From the NCBI GenBank assembly GCA_018821745.1, contig JAHJLU010000676.1, positions 1 through 19,189 on the forward strand: a stretch of 19,189 nt of DNA, read 5' to 3'. The position numbers and the translations under genes were made by a program. The notes beneath the pieces were generated by a model. The model did no database searches and had not been told where the DNA came from. It saw only the letters and a list, made by a program, of their open reading frames with translations. Of the stretch, positions 1 through 6,217 are shown piece by piece (position 1 is the first letter of the stretch; every line of letters begins with the position of its first letter). This DNA is from Myxococcota bacterium (GTDB lineage Bacteria; Myxococcota_A; Polyangia; HGW-17).

Positions 1-152
1 GAGGGGATGCAGCCCCAGTTGAGGCAGGTGCCCCCCATGTTTTCCCGTTCCACCAAAATGGCCTTTGTTCCCAGTTGTCCCAGGCGGATGCCCGCCACGT
101 AGCCCGCGGGGCCGCCGCCAATAACCAGAACGTCAGTGCTGTGTGAATCCAT
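1..152 (-). CDS. lpdA: Dihydrolipoamide dehydrogenase (E3), 5' end only
   Basis: Only the first 50 codons are present; the gene continues past the left edge. The visible protein opens with a Rossmann FAD-binding motif, VIGGGPAGYVAGIR (about residues 10-23), and reaches GGTCLNWGCIPS, the redox-active disulfide motif C-x4-C that is diagnostic for dihydrolipoamide dehydrogenases among the pyridine-nucleotide disulfide oxidoreductases. The family reoxidises the lipoyl group of 2-oxoacid dehydrogenase or glycine-cleavage complexes, passing electrons through FAD to NAD+ in the cytoplasm. The start is ATG at 152-150, preceded by GGGAGG (minus strand, 158-163) at a 5-base spacing. The gene is divergent from the lipoprotein at 323. 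Which complex it serves cannot be told from this window. Mercuric reductase or another C-x4-C family member is possible but less likely with the NWGCIPS sequence. Confidence 0.9.
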   Translation of the reverse strand, partial: MDSHSTDVLVIGGGPAGYVAGIRLGQLGTKAILVERENMGGTCLNWGCIP

Positions 153-209
153 GGAAACCTCCCGATAAACGACAGGCCAACCCGCCCGTCGTGTGCAAGT
201 TACATGGCG

Positions 210-238
210 CTTATACATGAATTTTTCAGCAATAGTAA
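210..238 (-). promoter_or_regulatory. Candidate promoter for lpdA
   Basis: Read on the minus strand, TTACTA (238-233) and TATAAG (215-210) are 17 bases apart, upstream of the lpdA start at 152. The -10 matches the sigma-70 consensus at 5 of 6 positions but the -35 at only 3, so this is a weak call made by eye. Confidence 0.25.
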
Positions 239-322
239 GGATAAATCCACGGTGGTCCGGCCATCCTCGGAACTGCCCGGAATTTTGAAAAAGCCCTGAA
301 CATGGTGTAGACCTGAGCCGTT

Positions 323-1375
323 ATGACTTTCATTCTCCGCTCCATTTCCACCGTGTTTTTCATTTTTGCGATAATTGGGTGTAATCCCCGGAAGTCGGTT
401 CCCATGATGGACGCTCCCGAGATGAAGACGTCGGAGAGCACCCCGGGAAAAACCGCCCGAAAGCGCCCCACACACCCGCTGAAACTCTTCGCCGAGTTTG
501 ACAAGTGCACCCGCTTCAAATACTGCAAGGCCCTTGATTACCTGAACCTCTATTTCTCCAGCGGAGAGACCGAGAACAATTACAAACTCCTTACGGGGGT
601 ACTCAGTGATAAATCCCCAAGGATTCAGGCCTTTGCGCTGTTCCGCCTCTTCAGTTTCAAGGATCGGCCGGAGCTGGTTCCCTTTTTGACCCGGACCTTG
701 GAGCAGTCCCAGGACAAGACAGTCCTCAAGCTGGCCCTCTCGCTGTTGTTCCTCAACGGGACCCGCAGCGCCACGGATTACATCATCGCCCACTGGGAGG
801 CCTATCCCAAGGTGCTCAAGATGGAGGTGGTGTGGGTCATCCGCAAAGTAGCCAGTCACCTCCCCATGGAATTCATCCAGACCCTCTCGGCGTCGAAACT
901 TCCCGCGCTCCGTGCCCTGGCGTTGGAGGTGGGGGTCCACCTCTCCCAAAACCTGGACCACCTGGTGACCTGTGTGAAGGCGCGCAGCTCCCAGTCGGGC
1001 TTTTGTGCCCTGGCCATGGCCCGGTTCACCGATGCGGGAGTGCCTTCCCGGCTGGCAGGCCTTTTTGCCCATTTCCAAGAACTCTCCAAGGGAGAGAAGC
1101 GTTTGCTGAGAGCCCCTCCGGAGCTCATCGAGACCCTGGAGAAGCTGGCGGTTCAGGGGAGAGTTTCCCCCAAGGCTGCCTTCGAACTGGCGAGCACCAC
1201 CCTGGCAAATAGGCGTCTTGCGGACAAAATCCGTGCCCAGGCAGCTTTCTACATTGGTCGCATAGGGGGAAAGGATGCCCGAATCATCCTGGAGCGATAT
1301 CGCAAGGATCGCCGGCGCAGAGTGGGATATGCCGTGAGAAGGGCCATCTATCTTCTCGAAAAAACTCCCACCTGA
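323..1375 (+). CDS. Lipoprotein with HEAT-like helical repeats, function unknown
   Basis: A 350-residue protein I cannot assign to a named family. It begins with a short charged region, a hydrophobic segment (about 8-18) and a lipobox ending IIGC, with the likely lipidated Cys at residue 20, so it should be a membrane-anchored lipoprotein outside the cytoplasm. From about residue 50 to the end the protein is a run of amphipathic helices rich in Leu, Ala and Arg, with pieces such as SPRIQAFALFRLFSFKD, LPALRALALEVGVHL and IRAQAAFYIGRIGGKDA that look like HEAT/armadillo repeat units. Such folds usually act as protein-binding scaffolds. The C-terminus is strongly basic (RKDRRRRVGYAVRR). The ATG at 323 is the first that gives a complete signal peptide; the ribosome-binding site is weak. 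It stands alone, divergent from lpdA. Confidence 0.75.
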   Translation: MTFILRSISTVFFIFAIIGCNPRKSVPMMDAPEMKTSESTPGKTARKRPTHPLKLFAEFDKCTRFKYCKALDYLNLYFSSGETENNYKLLTGVLSDKSPRIQAFALFRLFSFKDRPELVPFLTRTLEQSQDKTVLKLALSLLFLNGTRSATDYIIAHWEAYPKVLKMEVVWVIRKVASHLPMEFIQTLSASKLPALRALALEVGVHLSQNLDHLVTCVKARSSQSGFCALAMARFTDAGVPSRLAGLFAHFQELSKGEKRLLRAPPELIETLEKLAVQGRVSPKAAFELASTTLANRRLADKIRAQAAFYIGRIGGKDARIILERYRKDRRRRVGYAVRRAIYLLEKTPT

Positions 1376-1486
1376 GGTTTCACAGCTCTTCGGTTTGAGT
1401 GTATTCCTCCCATGGTGGGAAAAATCCTCTCTAATTGTGCATTTTTTCCCGGATTTTAAATGGTGGGTAAAAAATTACAATTTTCC

Positions 1487-1515
1487 TTGAACCGGATCCT
1501 CTTTTCAACTATCAC
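1487..1515 (+). promoter_or_regulatory. xseB: Candidate sigma-70-type promoter for xseB
   Basis: TTGAAC (1487-1492) and TATCAC (1510-1515) are separated by 17 bases and each matches 4 of 6 consensus positions. A start near 1522 would give a leader of about 50 bases before xseB. The surrounding 110 bases are AT-rich compared with the neighbouring genes. Confidence 0.4.
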
Positions 1516-1571
1516 AGCATGAAAACGGGCTCCACGGCCCCGCCCGGTCCACTTCCCAAAAAGAGAGAAAC

Positions 1572-1799
1572 ATGGCGCAAACAACGCAACAGCCTGGATT
1601 TGAAGCCATTATGAAAAATCTTGAGACCATTGTTTCTCAAATGGAAAATAGTGACTTGGAGCTGGAAAAATCCATCACCCTCTTCGAAGAGGGCATGCGG
1701 CTGACCCAGGAAGGCGAAAAAATCCTGGCCAATGCACAGCAGCGGGTGGAAATTCTGCTCAAGAACGGGACCGAAACGGTCCCCTTCGAGGAAAACTAA
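1572..1799 (+). CDS. xseB: Exodeoxyribonuclease VII small subunit
   Basis: A 75-residue protein with the whole XseB pattern: FEAIMKNLETIVSQMEN, then LELEKSITLFEEGMRL and a C-terminal helix ILANAQQRVEILL. It is the usual length for the family (about 60-85 residues). XseB forms a helical hairpin that coats the large subunit XseA and is required for processive single-strand DNA degradation to oligonucleotides in the cytoplasm. GAGAG at about 1561-1566 precedes the ATG. In many bacteria xseB lies beside xseA or ispA/dxs; neither is present here. Instead its TAA stop overlaps the ATG of a receiver-like gene (TAATG), implying translational coupling. Confidence 0.92.
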   Translation: MAQTTQQPGFEAIMKNLETIVSQMENSDLELEKSITLFEEGMRLTQEGEKILANAQQRVEILLKNGTETVPFEEN

Positions 1800-2182
1800 T
1801 GGCCCCGAAAATACTTTTCGTGCACCAATTTCCAAAGCTTAATCCTATCCAGAGCGATCTTGAAACGCGCGGATATTCCATCCTGCGGGCCTCCAACGGC
1901 CTCAAACTCATTTCCCACCTCGAGGTGGAGAGACCTGACCTCATCATCATGGATACCCGCTCCTCATGGCCCAACAGTTTCTCCCTGTGCCGGGCCCTTC
2001 GGAATGGCAAGTACAAGACCATTCCCATTTTCTTCCTCTCCAACGCAGCCACAAAGGAAGAGTCCAAGAAGTCCTACAGTTGTGGCTGCACCCAATATTT
2101 TTCTATTCCTTCCCAGCTTGACTCCCTTTATAACAAGGTTCGCGAATTTGCCGGCTGTCCGCGCTTCGAGGACCCCCGCTAA
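1799..2182 (+). CDS. Degenerate response-regulator receiver domain protein
   Basis: A 127-residue stand-alone protein with the alternating beta/alpha pattern of a CheY-like receiver: KILFVHQ (beta1), RGYSILRASNGLKLI (alpha1 end, beta2, alpha2), RPDLIIMDTRSSWPNSFSLC (beta3 and phosphorylation loop), TIPIFFLSNAATKEE (beta4). Asp52 lies where the phosphoacceptor should be and Ser81 at the conserved Ser/Thr. The acidic pair that binds magnesium after beta1 is replaced by His9-Gln10, and the conserved Lys before Pro after beta5 is Ile103 (SIP instead of xKP). It therefore probably cannot be phosphorylated in the usual way. There is no output domain. It overlaps xseB by one base and is likely co-translated with it, though no functional link is known. 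It is Cys-rich for its size near 95-97 (CGC). The fold call is by pattern only. Confidence 0.75.
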   Translation: MAPKILFVHQFPKLNPIQSDLETRGYSILRASNGLKLISHLEVERPDLIIMDTRSSWPNSFSLCRALRNGKYKTIPIFFLSNAATKEESKKSYSCGCTQYFSIPSQLDSLYNKVREFAGCPRFEDPR

Positions 2183-2219
2183 GGTGATTTCAGGCTGACT
2201 CTCCATTTTCGCATCTCTT

Positions 2220-2244
2220 CGACCATGTCCCTTCGTTATGGTCG
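2220..2244. other. Inverted repeat in the leader of the DEAD-box helicase gene
   Basis: CGACCAT (2220-2226) and ATGGTCG (2238-2244) are exact reverse complements, giving a 7-base stem with an 11-base loop. No T-run follows, so it is not a standard terminator of the upstream gene. It lies 70 bases before the helicase start and could be a leader hairpin or an operator. A shorter dyad TGTTG/CAACA occurs at 2281-2293. Confidence 0.4.
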
Positions 2245-2313
2245 GTCCCCCAGTTGCAACTCATAAATGAACATGCCGTTTGTTGGGACAACAGCATTTC
2301 CGAAAGAATATGT

Positions 2314-3678
2314 ATGATCTCCAGTTTTATCGATCTCGATCTCATCCCTTCCCTTCAGCGCGCGGTGCGTGAAGAGGGATACTTTACCCCCACGCCCATC
2401 CAGTCCGAGGCCATCCCCTATCTTTTAGAAGGCCGCGACCTGCTGGGATGCGCCCAGACAGGCACGGGAAAAACCGCCGCGTTTGCCCTCCCCATTCTTC
2501 AGTACCTCTCCATCTCCGATGTGCACAATCACAGAATCCGTGCCCTGGTCCTCACTCCCACCAGAGAGCTGGCGGCCCAGATTGACGAGAGCTTCCGTGT
2601 CTATGGACGGTATCTCAAACTCAACACGGCCGTTATCTTTGGCGGCGTTGGCCAGTTTCAGCAGGAGAAGGCCCTGAAAAAGGGAATCCAGATCCTTGTG
2701 GCTACCCCCGGTCGCCTTCTGGACCTCATGAACCAGGGGATCGTCCGCCTGGACAACCTGGAAGTGTTTGTCCTCGATGAGGCTGATCGTATGCTGGACA
2801 TGGGCTTTATCCACGATGTGAAGCGTGTCATTGCGGCCCTTCCCGCCAAGCGTCAGTCACTCTTTTTCTCCGCCACCATGCCTCCCGCCGTGTCCAGGCT
2901 GGCTTCTTCACTTCTCACCAATCCTGTGAAGGTGGAAGTTGTCCCCCAGGCGACCCCGGCGGATCATATTGATCAATGCGTCATGTTCGTGGAGAAGAGC
3001 GCCAAGCGTGACCTGCTCAGCGACCTCCTGGCTGAAGGCAACATGGGCAAGACCCTCATCTTCACCCGTACCAAACACATGGCCAACAAGCTCTCACAGC
3101 AGCTCACCAGGCAGGATATCCTGGCCGGGGCCATCCACGGCAACAAGTCTCAGAACGCCCGAACCCAGGCTCTGGCGGGCTTTCGCAACGGTGAACTGAG
3201 TGTGCTGGTAGCCACGGATATCGCCGCTCGAGGCATTGACGTGGAGGGGATCACCCACGTGGTCAACTTCGAGCTCCCCAACGAACCCGAGAGCTATGTG
3301 CACCGAATCGGCCGGACGGCCCGGGCCGGCGCCGAGGGTATCGCCATCTCCTTTTGCTCCGGCGAGGAGAGGGCCTATCTCAAGAGCATCGAGGCGCTCC
3401 TGGGACACCCCATCCCCGTGGTGAAGGATCATGAGTACCACTCCGATGAGGCCTCCCGCGGCTACGTGGACGGTGCCCCTGCGGACAACAAGCCAAAACA
3501 GCGCGAGCCTCGGCGTCCCCACGACTACACACCCAAGAAGCGCCCCTGGGGGACCAAGGTGAGCGCCAGTCCCTTCCGCGATCGGAACGCACCGCCCCGC
3601 AAGACCGCCCCGGATCCCGCACCCTCCCGCGCTCCCAAGAGACAAAGCGGAAACAGACGCGGGATGAACCAGCGATAA
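2314..3678 (+). CDS. rhlE: DEAD-box ATP-dependent RNA helicase, RhlE type
   Basis: A 454-residue cytoplasmic RNA helicase that unwinds short RNA duplexes with ATP, with family roles in ribosome assembly, RNA turnover and cold adaptation. All core motifs are visible: Q motif GYFTPTPIQ, Walker A AQTGTGKT (47-54), PTRELAAQI, TPGRLLDL, DEAD (155-158), SAT (186-188), ATDIAARGIDV and HRIGRTARAG (330-339). The stretches AIHGNKSQNART and ELPNEPESYVHRIGRT resemble RhlE more than DeaD, SrmB or DbpA. After about residue 385 there is a disordered basic tail rich in Pro, Arg and Lys, typical of RNA-binding extensions. The open frame runs back to a TTG at 2254, but the ATG at 2314 puts the family start (ISSFIDLDLIPSLQRAV) at the N-terminus, so I chose it. 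It faces the SGNH gene convergently; I saw no clear terminator in the 114 bases between. Confidence 0.93.
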   Translation: MISSFIDLDLIPSLQRAVREEGYFTPTPIQSEAIPYLLEGRDLLGCAQTGTGKTAAFALPILQYLSISDVHNHRIRALVLTPTRELAAQIDESFRVYGRYLKLNTAVIFGGVGQFQQEKALKKGIQILVATPGRLLDLMNQGIVRLDNLEVFVLDEADRMLDMGFIHDVKRVIAALPAKRQSLFFSATMPPAVSRLASSLLTNPVKVEVVPQATPADHIDQCVMFVEKSAKRDLLSDLLAEGNMGKTLIFTRTKHMANKLSQQLTRQDILAGAIHGNKSQNARTQALAGFRNGELSVLVATDIAARGIDVEGITHVVNFELPNEPESYVHRIGRTARAGAEGIAISFCSGEERAYLKSIEALLGHPIPVVKDHEYHSDEASRGYVDGAPADNKPKQREPRRPHDYTPKKRPWGTKVSASPFRDRNAPPRKTAPDPAPSRAPKRQSGNRRGMNQR

Positions 3679-3792
3679 GGCAATTTCTGTCCGGCGCTGT
3701 AGCGTCACTCCTTAATTGATATAATCTCATGGGGCCATAGATCCCTCTCATCCCACCTGAAACGGCGCCCTGCGTGCTGATTTTGTTCTAAT

Positions 3793-4746
3793 TTATGGTC
3801 GTCTGGGGAGATGAGGGGTGAGGCGTGAGATGAGGGTTTTGGTGCGCAGCGTGCGGCCTTTTCTGCCCAGATGGTAGATGGTGTCAAAGAAGTGGTCATC
3901 GGGGGGGAAGGTCTCGGCCCCGGGTGTGGAGAGGATGGGGATTTTCAGGGTTTTCGCCAGGGTCCGGTGGAGCTTCTCCAGCCACTCTCTGTTCCGATCG
4001 AAGGTGCTTCGGGCGAGAATGGGGTAGGTGAAGAGGACTGTGGCGCCCCTTTTTTGAACCGCAGCGGCGAACCGGTTGATGGCCCGGGCGGCCCGTGGAT
4101 TGTAGGGGACTCCATGGAGGTTGAAGTTTGAGCCCAGGATTTTGGAGCGGCCGTAACGCAGGTGGGTGATCACATCACCCTGGATATTGAACCCGTCCCT
4201 GCGGTAAATCCGTGCCCGGGAGCGCTGGAATTTATCCTGGGGCTGCAAAAAGGTCAGGAGCCAGCTGCCGGTTTTTCGTTTGAAGACCTTGATAAACCCC
4301 TTCGCCAGGTTTTTGTATTGATCAAACGAAGAGAGCCAGGTCAGGCTGGGAGGGTAGATGAAGGCCATCTCCGCCAGGGTCTCGGTGCCCTCCATATAGT
4401 TTCGAAAAAAGTTACGATACTCGGGCATGATCAGCACCAGATCACCGGCTCCCACTGTTTTTTTTACCTCGTTGAGGTTAAAACGCAGCCCAAGGCGGAC
4501 GATAATCCCCATATTCGCCACCCGAAGCCCCGTGAAGCGTTCAAGCATGGGGGAGTCCACTCCAAAGGCGAGGTTGGAGCCACCCACGAGAACGATCCTG
4601 GGAGAGGGAAGCTTCTCCAGGTGGTCATGTTTTTGGGTGATGGACCCCAGAAAGGCGTTTTTTGGCAGGAGCATATGCCCCGCAAAGGTCAGCAGAAACA
4701 GAATGAAGAGGAGCAGCAGGGATTTTGCAAAGAAGAGCGCTTTCAT
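3793..4746 (-). CDS. SGNH-like membrane-anchored partner of the MBOAT acyltransferase
   Basis: A 317-residue protein with one N-terminal membrane anchor (about 8-27) and a domain outside the membrane. The motif VLVGGSNLAFG puts a candidate nucleophile at Ser57, and D288-x3-H292 in FFDTIYHLGRKG supplies the acidic residue and His; this is the pattern of SGNH-like proteins encoded beside MBOAT acyltransferases (AlgJ/AlgX, DltD and PatB-like partners). Such proteins take an acyl group passed across the membrane by the MBOAT protein and place it on a polymer in the periplasm. The start lies 9 bases after the MBOAT stop, with AGGAAAC (4757-4751) as ribosome-binding site. The polymer modified cannot be told here. 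It is the last gene of the minus-strand run from yicC. Confidence 0.8.
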   Translation of the reverse strand: MKALFFAKSLLLLFILFLLTFAGHMLLPKNAFLGSITQKHDHLEKLPSPRIVLVGGSNLAFGVDSPMLERFTGLRVANMGIIVRLGLRFNLNEVKKTVGAGDLVLIMPEYRNFFRNYMEGTETLAEMAFIYPPSLTWLSSFDQYKNLAKGFIKVFKRKTGSWLLTFLQPQDKFQRSRARIYRRDGFNIQGDVITHLRYGRSKILGSNFNLHGVPYNPRAARAINRFAAAVQKRGATVLFTYPILARSTFDRNREWLEKLHRTLAKTLKIPILSTPGAETFPPDDHFFDTIYHLGRKGRTLRTKTLISRLTPHLPRRP

Positions 4747-4755
4747 GTCTGTTTC

Positions 4756-6216
4756 CTAAAACTTGAAATAGATAAAATCCGATGATTGGTAAAATACACC
4801 AAAAACTTCAATGAAAAACAGAAGGCCGATGTAGAGCCCCCAGCGCAGGGCGAAGTGCTGCCTGCTGACCCAGACGCGGATAGATCCACGCTCCTGGAAA
4901 AACTGCAAGACCTCCATAATAAAAATGGCTGTTGCCACTACCACCAGATCAAGGCGGTTGAAGTGTTTGATGAGGGCGAATTTGTCCCAGCCCGAAGCGA
5001 CGGTGTCAAAGCGGAAAAGGTTGCCCACCACCATGAACCCCTCCCTGATTGTGCGGGCGCGGAAGAAAATCCAGGCAAACACCACCAGATGGAAGGTCAG
5101 CAATATGTTGAGCAACGCCCTGAGAGTATAAAAACGCTTGCGAAATATGGCCTCCCCCAGCTTCTGGCGCCACGATGCTGTGGTGCGGCCCAATAAAAAG
5201 TAGGTGCCGTGGAGGAGGCCCCAGAAGAGGAAGGTCCAGTTGGCCCCGTGCCACATGCCCGAGACCAGAAAAACCACCATGACATTGAAATACAACCGGA
5301 ATGCTCCCACACGGTTGCCCCCCAGGGGGATGTACAGATAGTCACGGAACCAGGTGGTGAGGGAGATATGCCAGCGTCTCCAGAACTCCCCGATGGAGGC
5401 GCTGAAATAGGGTCGGCGGAAGTTCTCCATGAGGCGAAAGCCCATGACCTGCGCCGCACCGATGGCGATGTCGGAGTATGCCGAGAAGTCACAGTAGATC
5501 TGAAAGGCGAAGAAGTAGGTGGCAAGGATGACAGGGAGTCCATGGAACTGGGCTGGGTCACCGTAGACCATGTTCACGTAGACGGCCAGGCGGTCAGCGA
5601 TGACCAGCTTCTTGAAGAAACCCCAGGCCATGAGCTTGAGCCCGTCGGTGACCTGCTGGTAATCAAAGTGATGGACCTCGCGGAACTGCGGCAACAGCCG
5701 CTCTGAGCGCTCGATGGGCCCCGCCACGAGCTGGGGGAAGAAGCTCACATACAGCGCGAAGATCCCCAGGTGGCGTTCGGGGCTTCGGTTTTGACGGTAC
5801 ACATCCACGGTGTAACTGAGGGACTGGAAGGTATAAAAGGAGATCCCTATTGGCAGAAGGAGTTTCAGGGTCGGTGTGCTGGTGAAGAGATTGAGCGAAC
5901 GGCCCAGGGGGAGGAGGCTGTGGGAAAAAAAGTTGAAATATTTGAATAAAAACAAGACTCCCAGGTTGACAGCCAGGGTCGCAAAGAGCAGATGCTTTCG
6001 CCGCCGCCGATTTTTCACTTTGTCCATGGCCAGGGCGGTGCCCCAGCTCACCACAGTGGTGAGGAAGATCAAAAGCGCATAGGCGGGCTTCCAGCTCATG
6101 TAAAAAAAGTAACTGGCACCCAGCAGGAGAATCCAGCGGAGTCGCTGGGGCGCAGAGAAATACAAAAAGACGACGGTGGGAAAAAAGATGAGGAAGGCGA
6201 GGGAGTGAAACAGCAT
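4756..6216 (-). CDS. MBOAT-family O-acyltransferase (AlgI/DltB-like)
   Basis: A 486-residue integral membrane protein with about ten or more hydrophobic segments. Family marks include LPIGISFYTFQSLSYTVDVYR, FFPQLVAGPIERSE, FWRRWHISLTTWFRDYLYIPLGG and SGMWHGANWTFLFWGLLHG. The two conserved histidines are His283 (WRRWHIS) and the likely catalytic His323 (WHG). Length matches AlgI-type proteins (about 460-520 residues). The family moves acetyl or other acyl groups from the cytoplasm across the inner membrane to a partner that acylates alginate, teichoic acid, cellulose or peptidoglycan. The partner gene follows directly. The ATG starts one base after the rel stop (TAACATG), with GAGG inside the end of rel as ribosome-binding site, so it is probably translated from the same mRNA as rel. 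Donor and acceptor are not predictable from sequence alone. Confidence 0.92.
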   Translation of the reverse strand: MLFHSLAFLIFFPTVVFLYFSAPQRLRWILLLGASYFFYMSWKPAYALLIFLTTVVSWGTALAMDKVKNRRRRKHLLFATLAVNLGVLFLFKYFNFFSHSLLPLGRSLNLFTSTPTLKLLLPIGISFYTFQSLSYTVDVYRQNRSPERHLGIFALYVSFFPQLVAGPIERSERLLPQFREVHHFDYQQVTDGLKLMAWGFFKKLVIADRLAVYVNMVYGDPAQFHGLPVILATYFFAFQIYCDFSAYSDIAIGAAQVMGFRLMENFRRPYFSASIGEFWRRWHISLTTWFRDYLYIPLGGNRVGAFRLYFNVMVVFLVSGMWHGANWTFLFWGLLHGTYFLLGRTTASWRQKLGEAIFRKRFYTLRALLNILLTFHLVVFAWIFFRARTIREGFMVVGNLFRFDTVASGWDKFALIKHFNRLDLVVVATAIFIMEVLQFFQERGSIRVWVSRQHFALRWGLYIGLLFFIEVFGVFYQSSDFIYFKF

Positions 6217-6217
6217 G

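Noticed and set aside
1411..1423. TCCCA-TGG-TGGGA hairpin after the helical-repeat lipoprotein, considered as a terminator
   Set aside because: The stem is only about five bases, and the run after it is A rather than T on the plus strand; the similar GGTGGG-A-rich sequence near 1460 suggests simple sequence bias.
2254..2313. A TTG start giving 20 more residues to the DEAD-box helicase
   Set aside because: The extra residues have no family counterpart and no ribosome-binding site; the ATG at 2314 fits the usual N-terminus.
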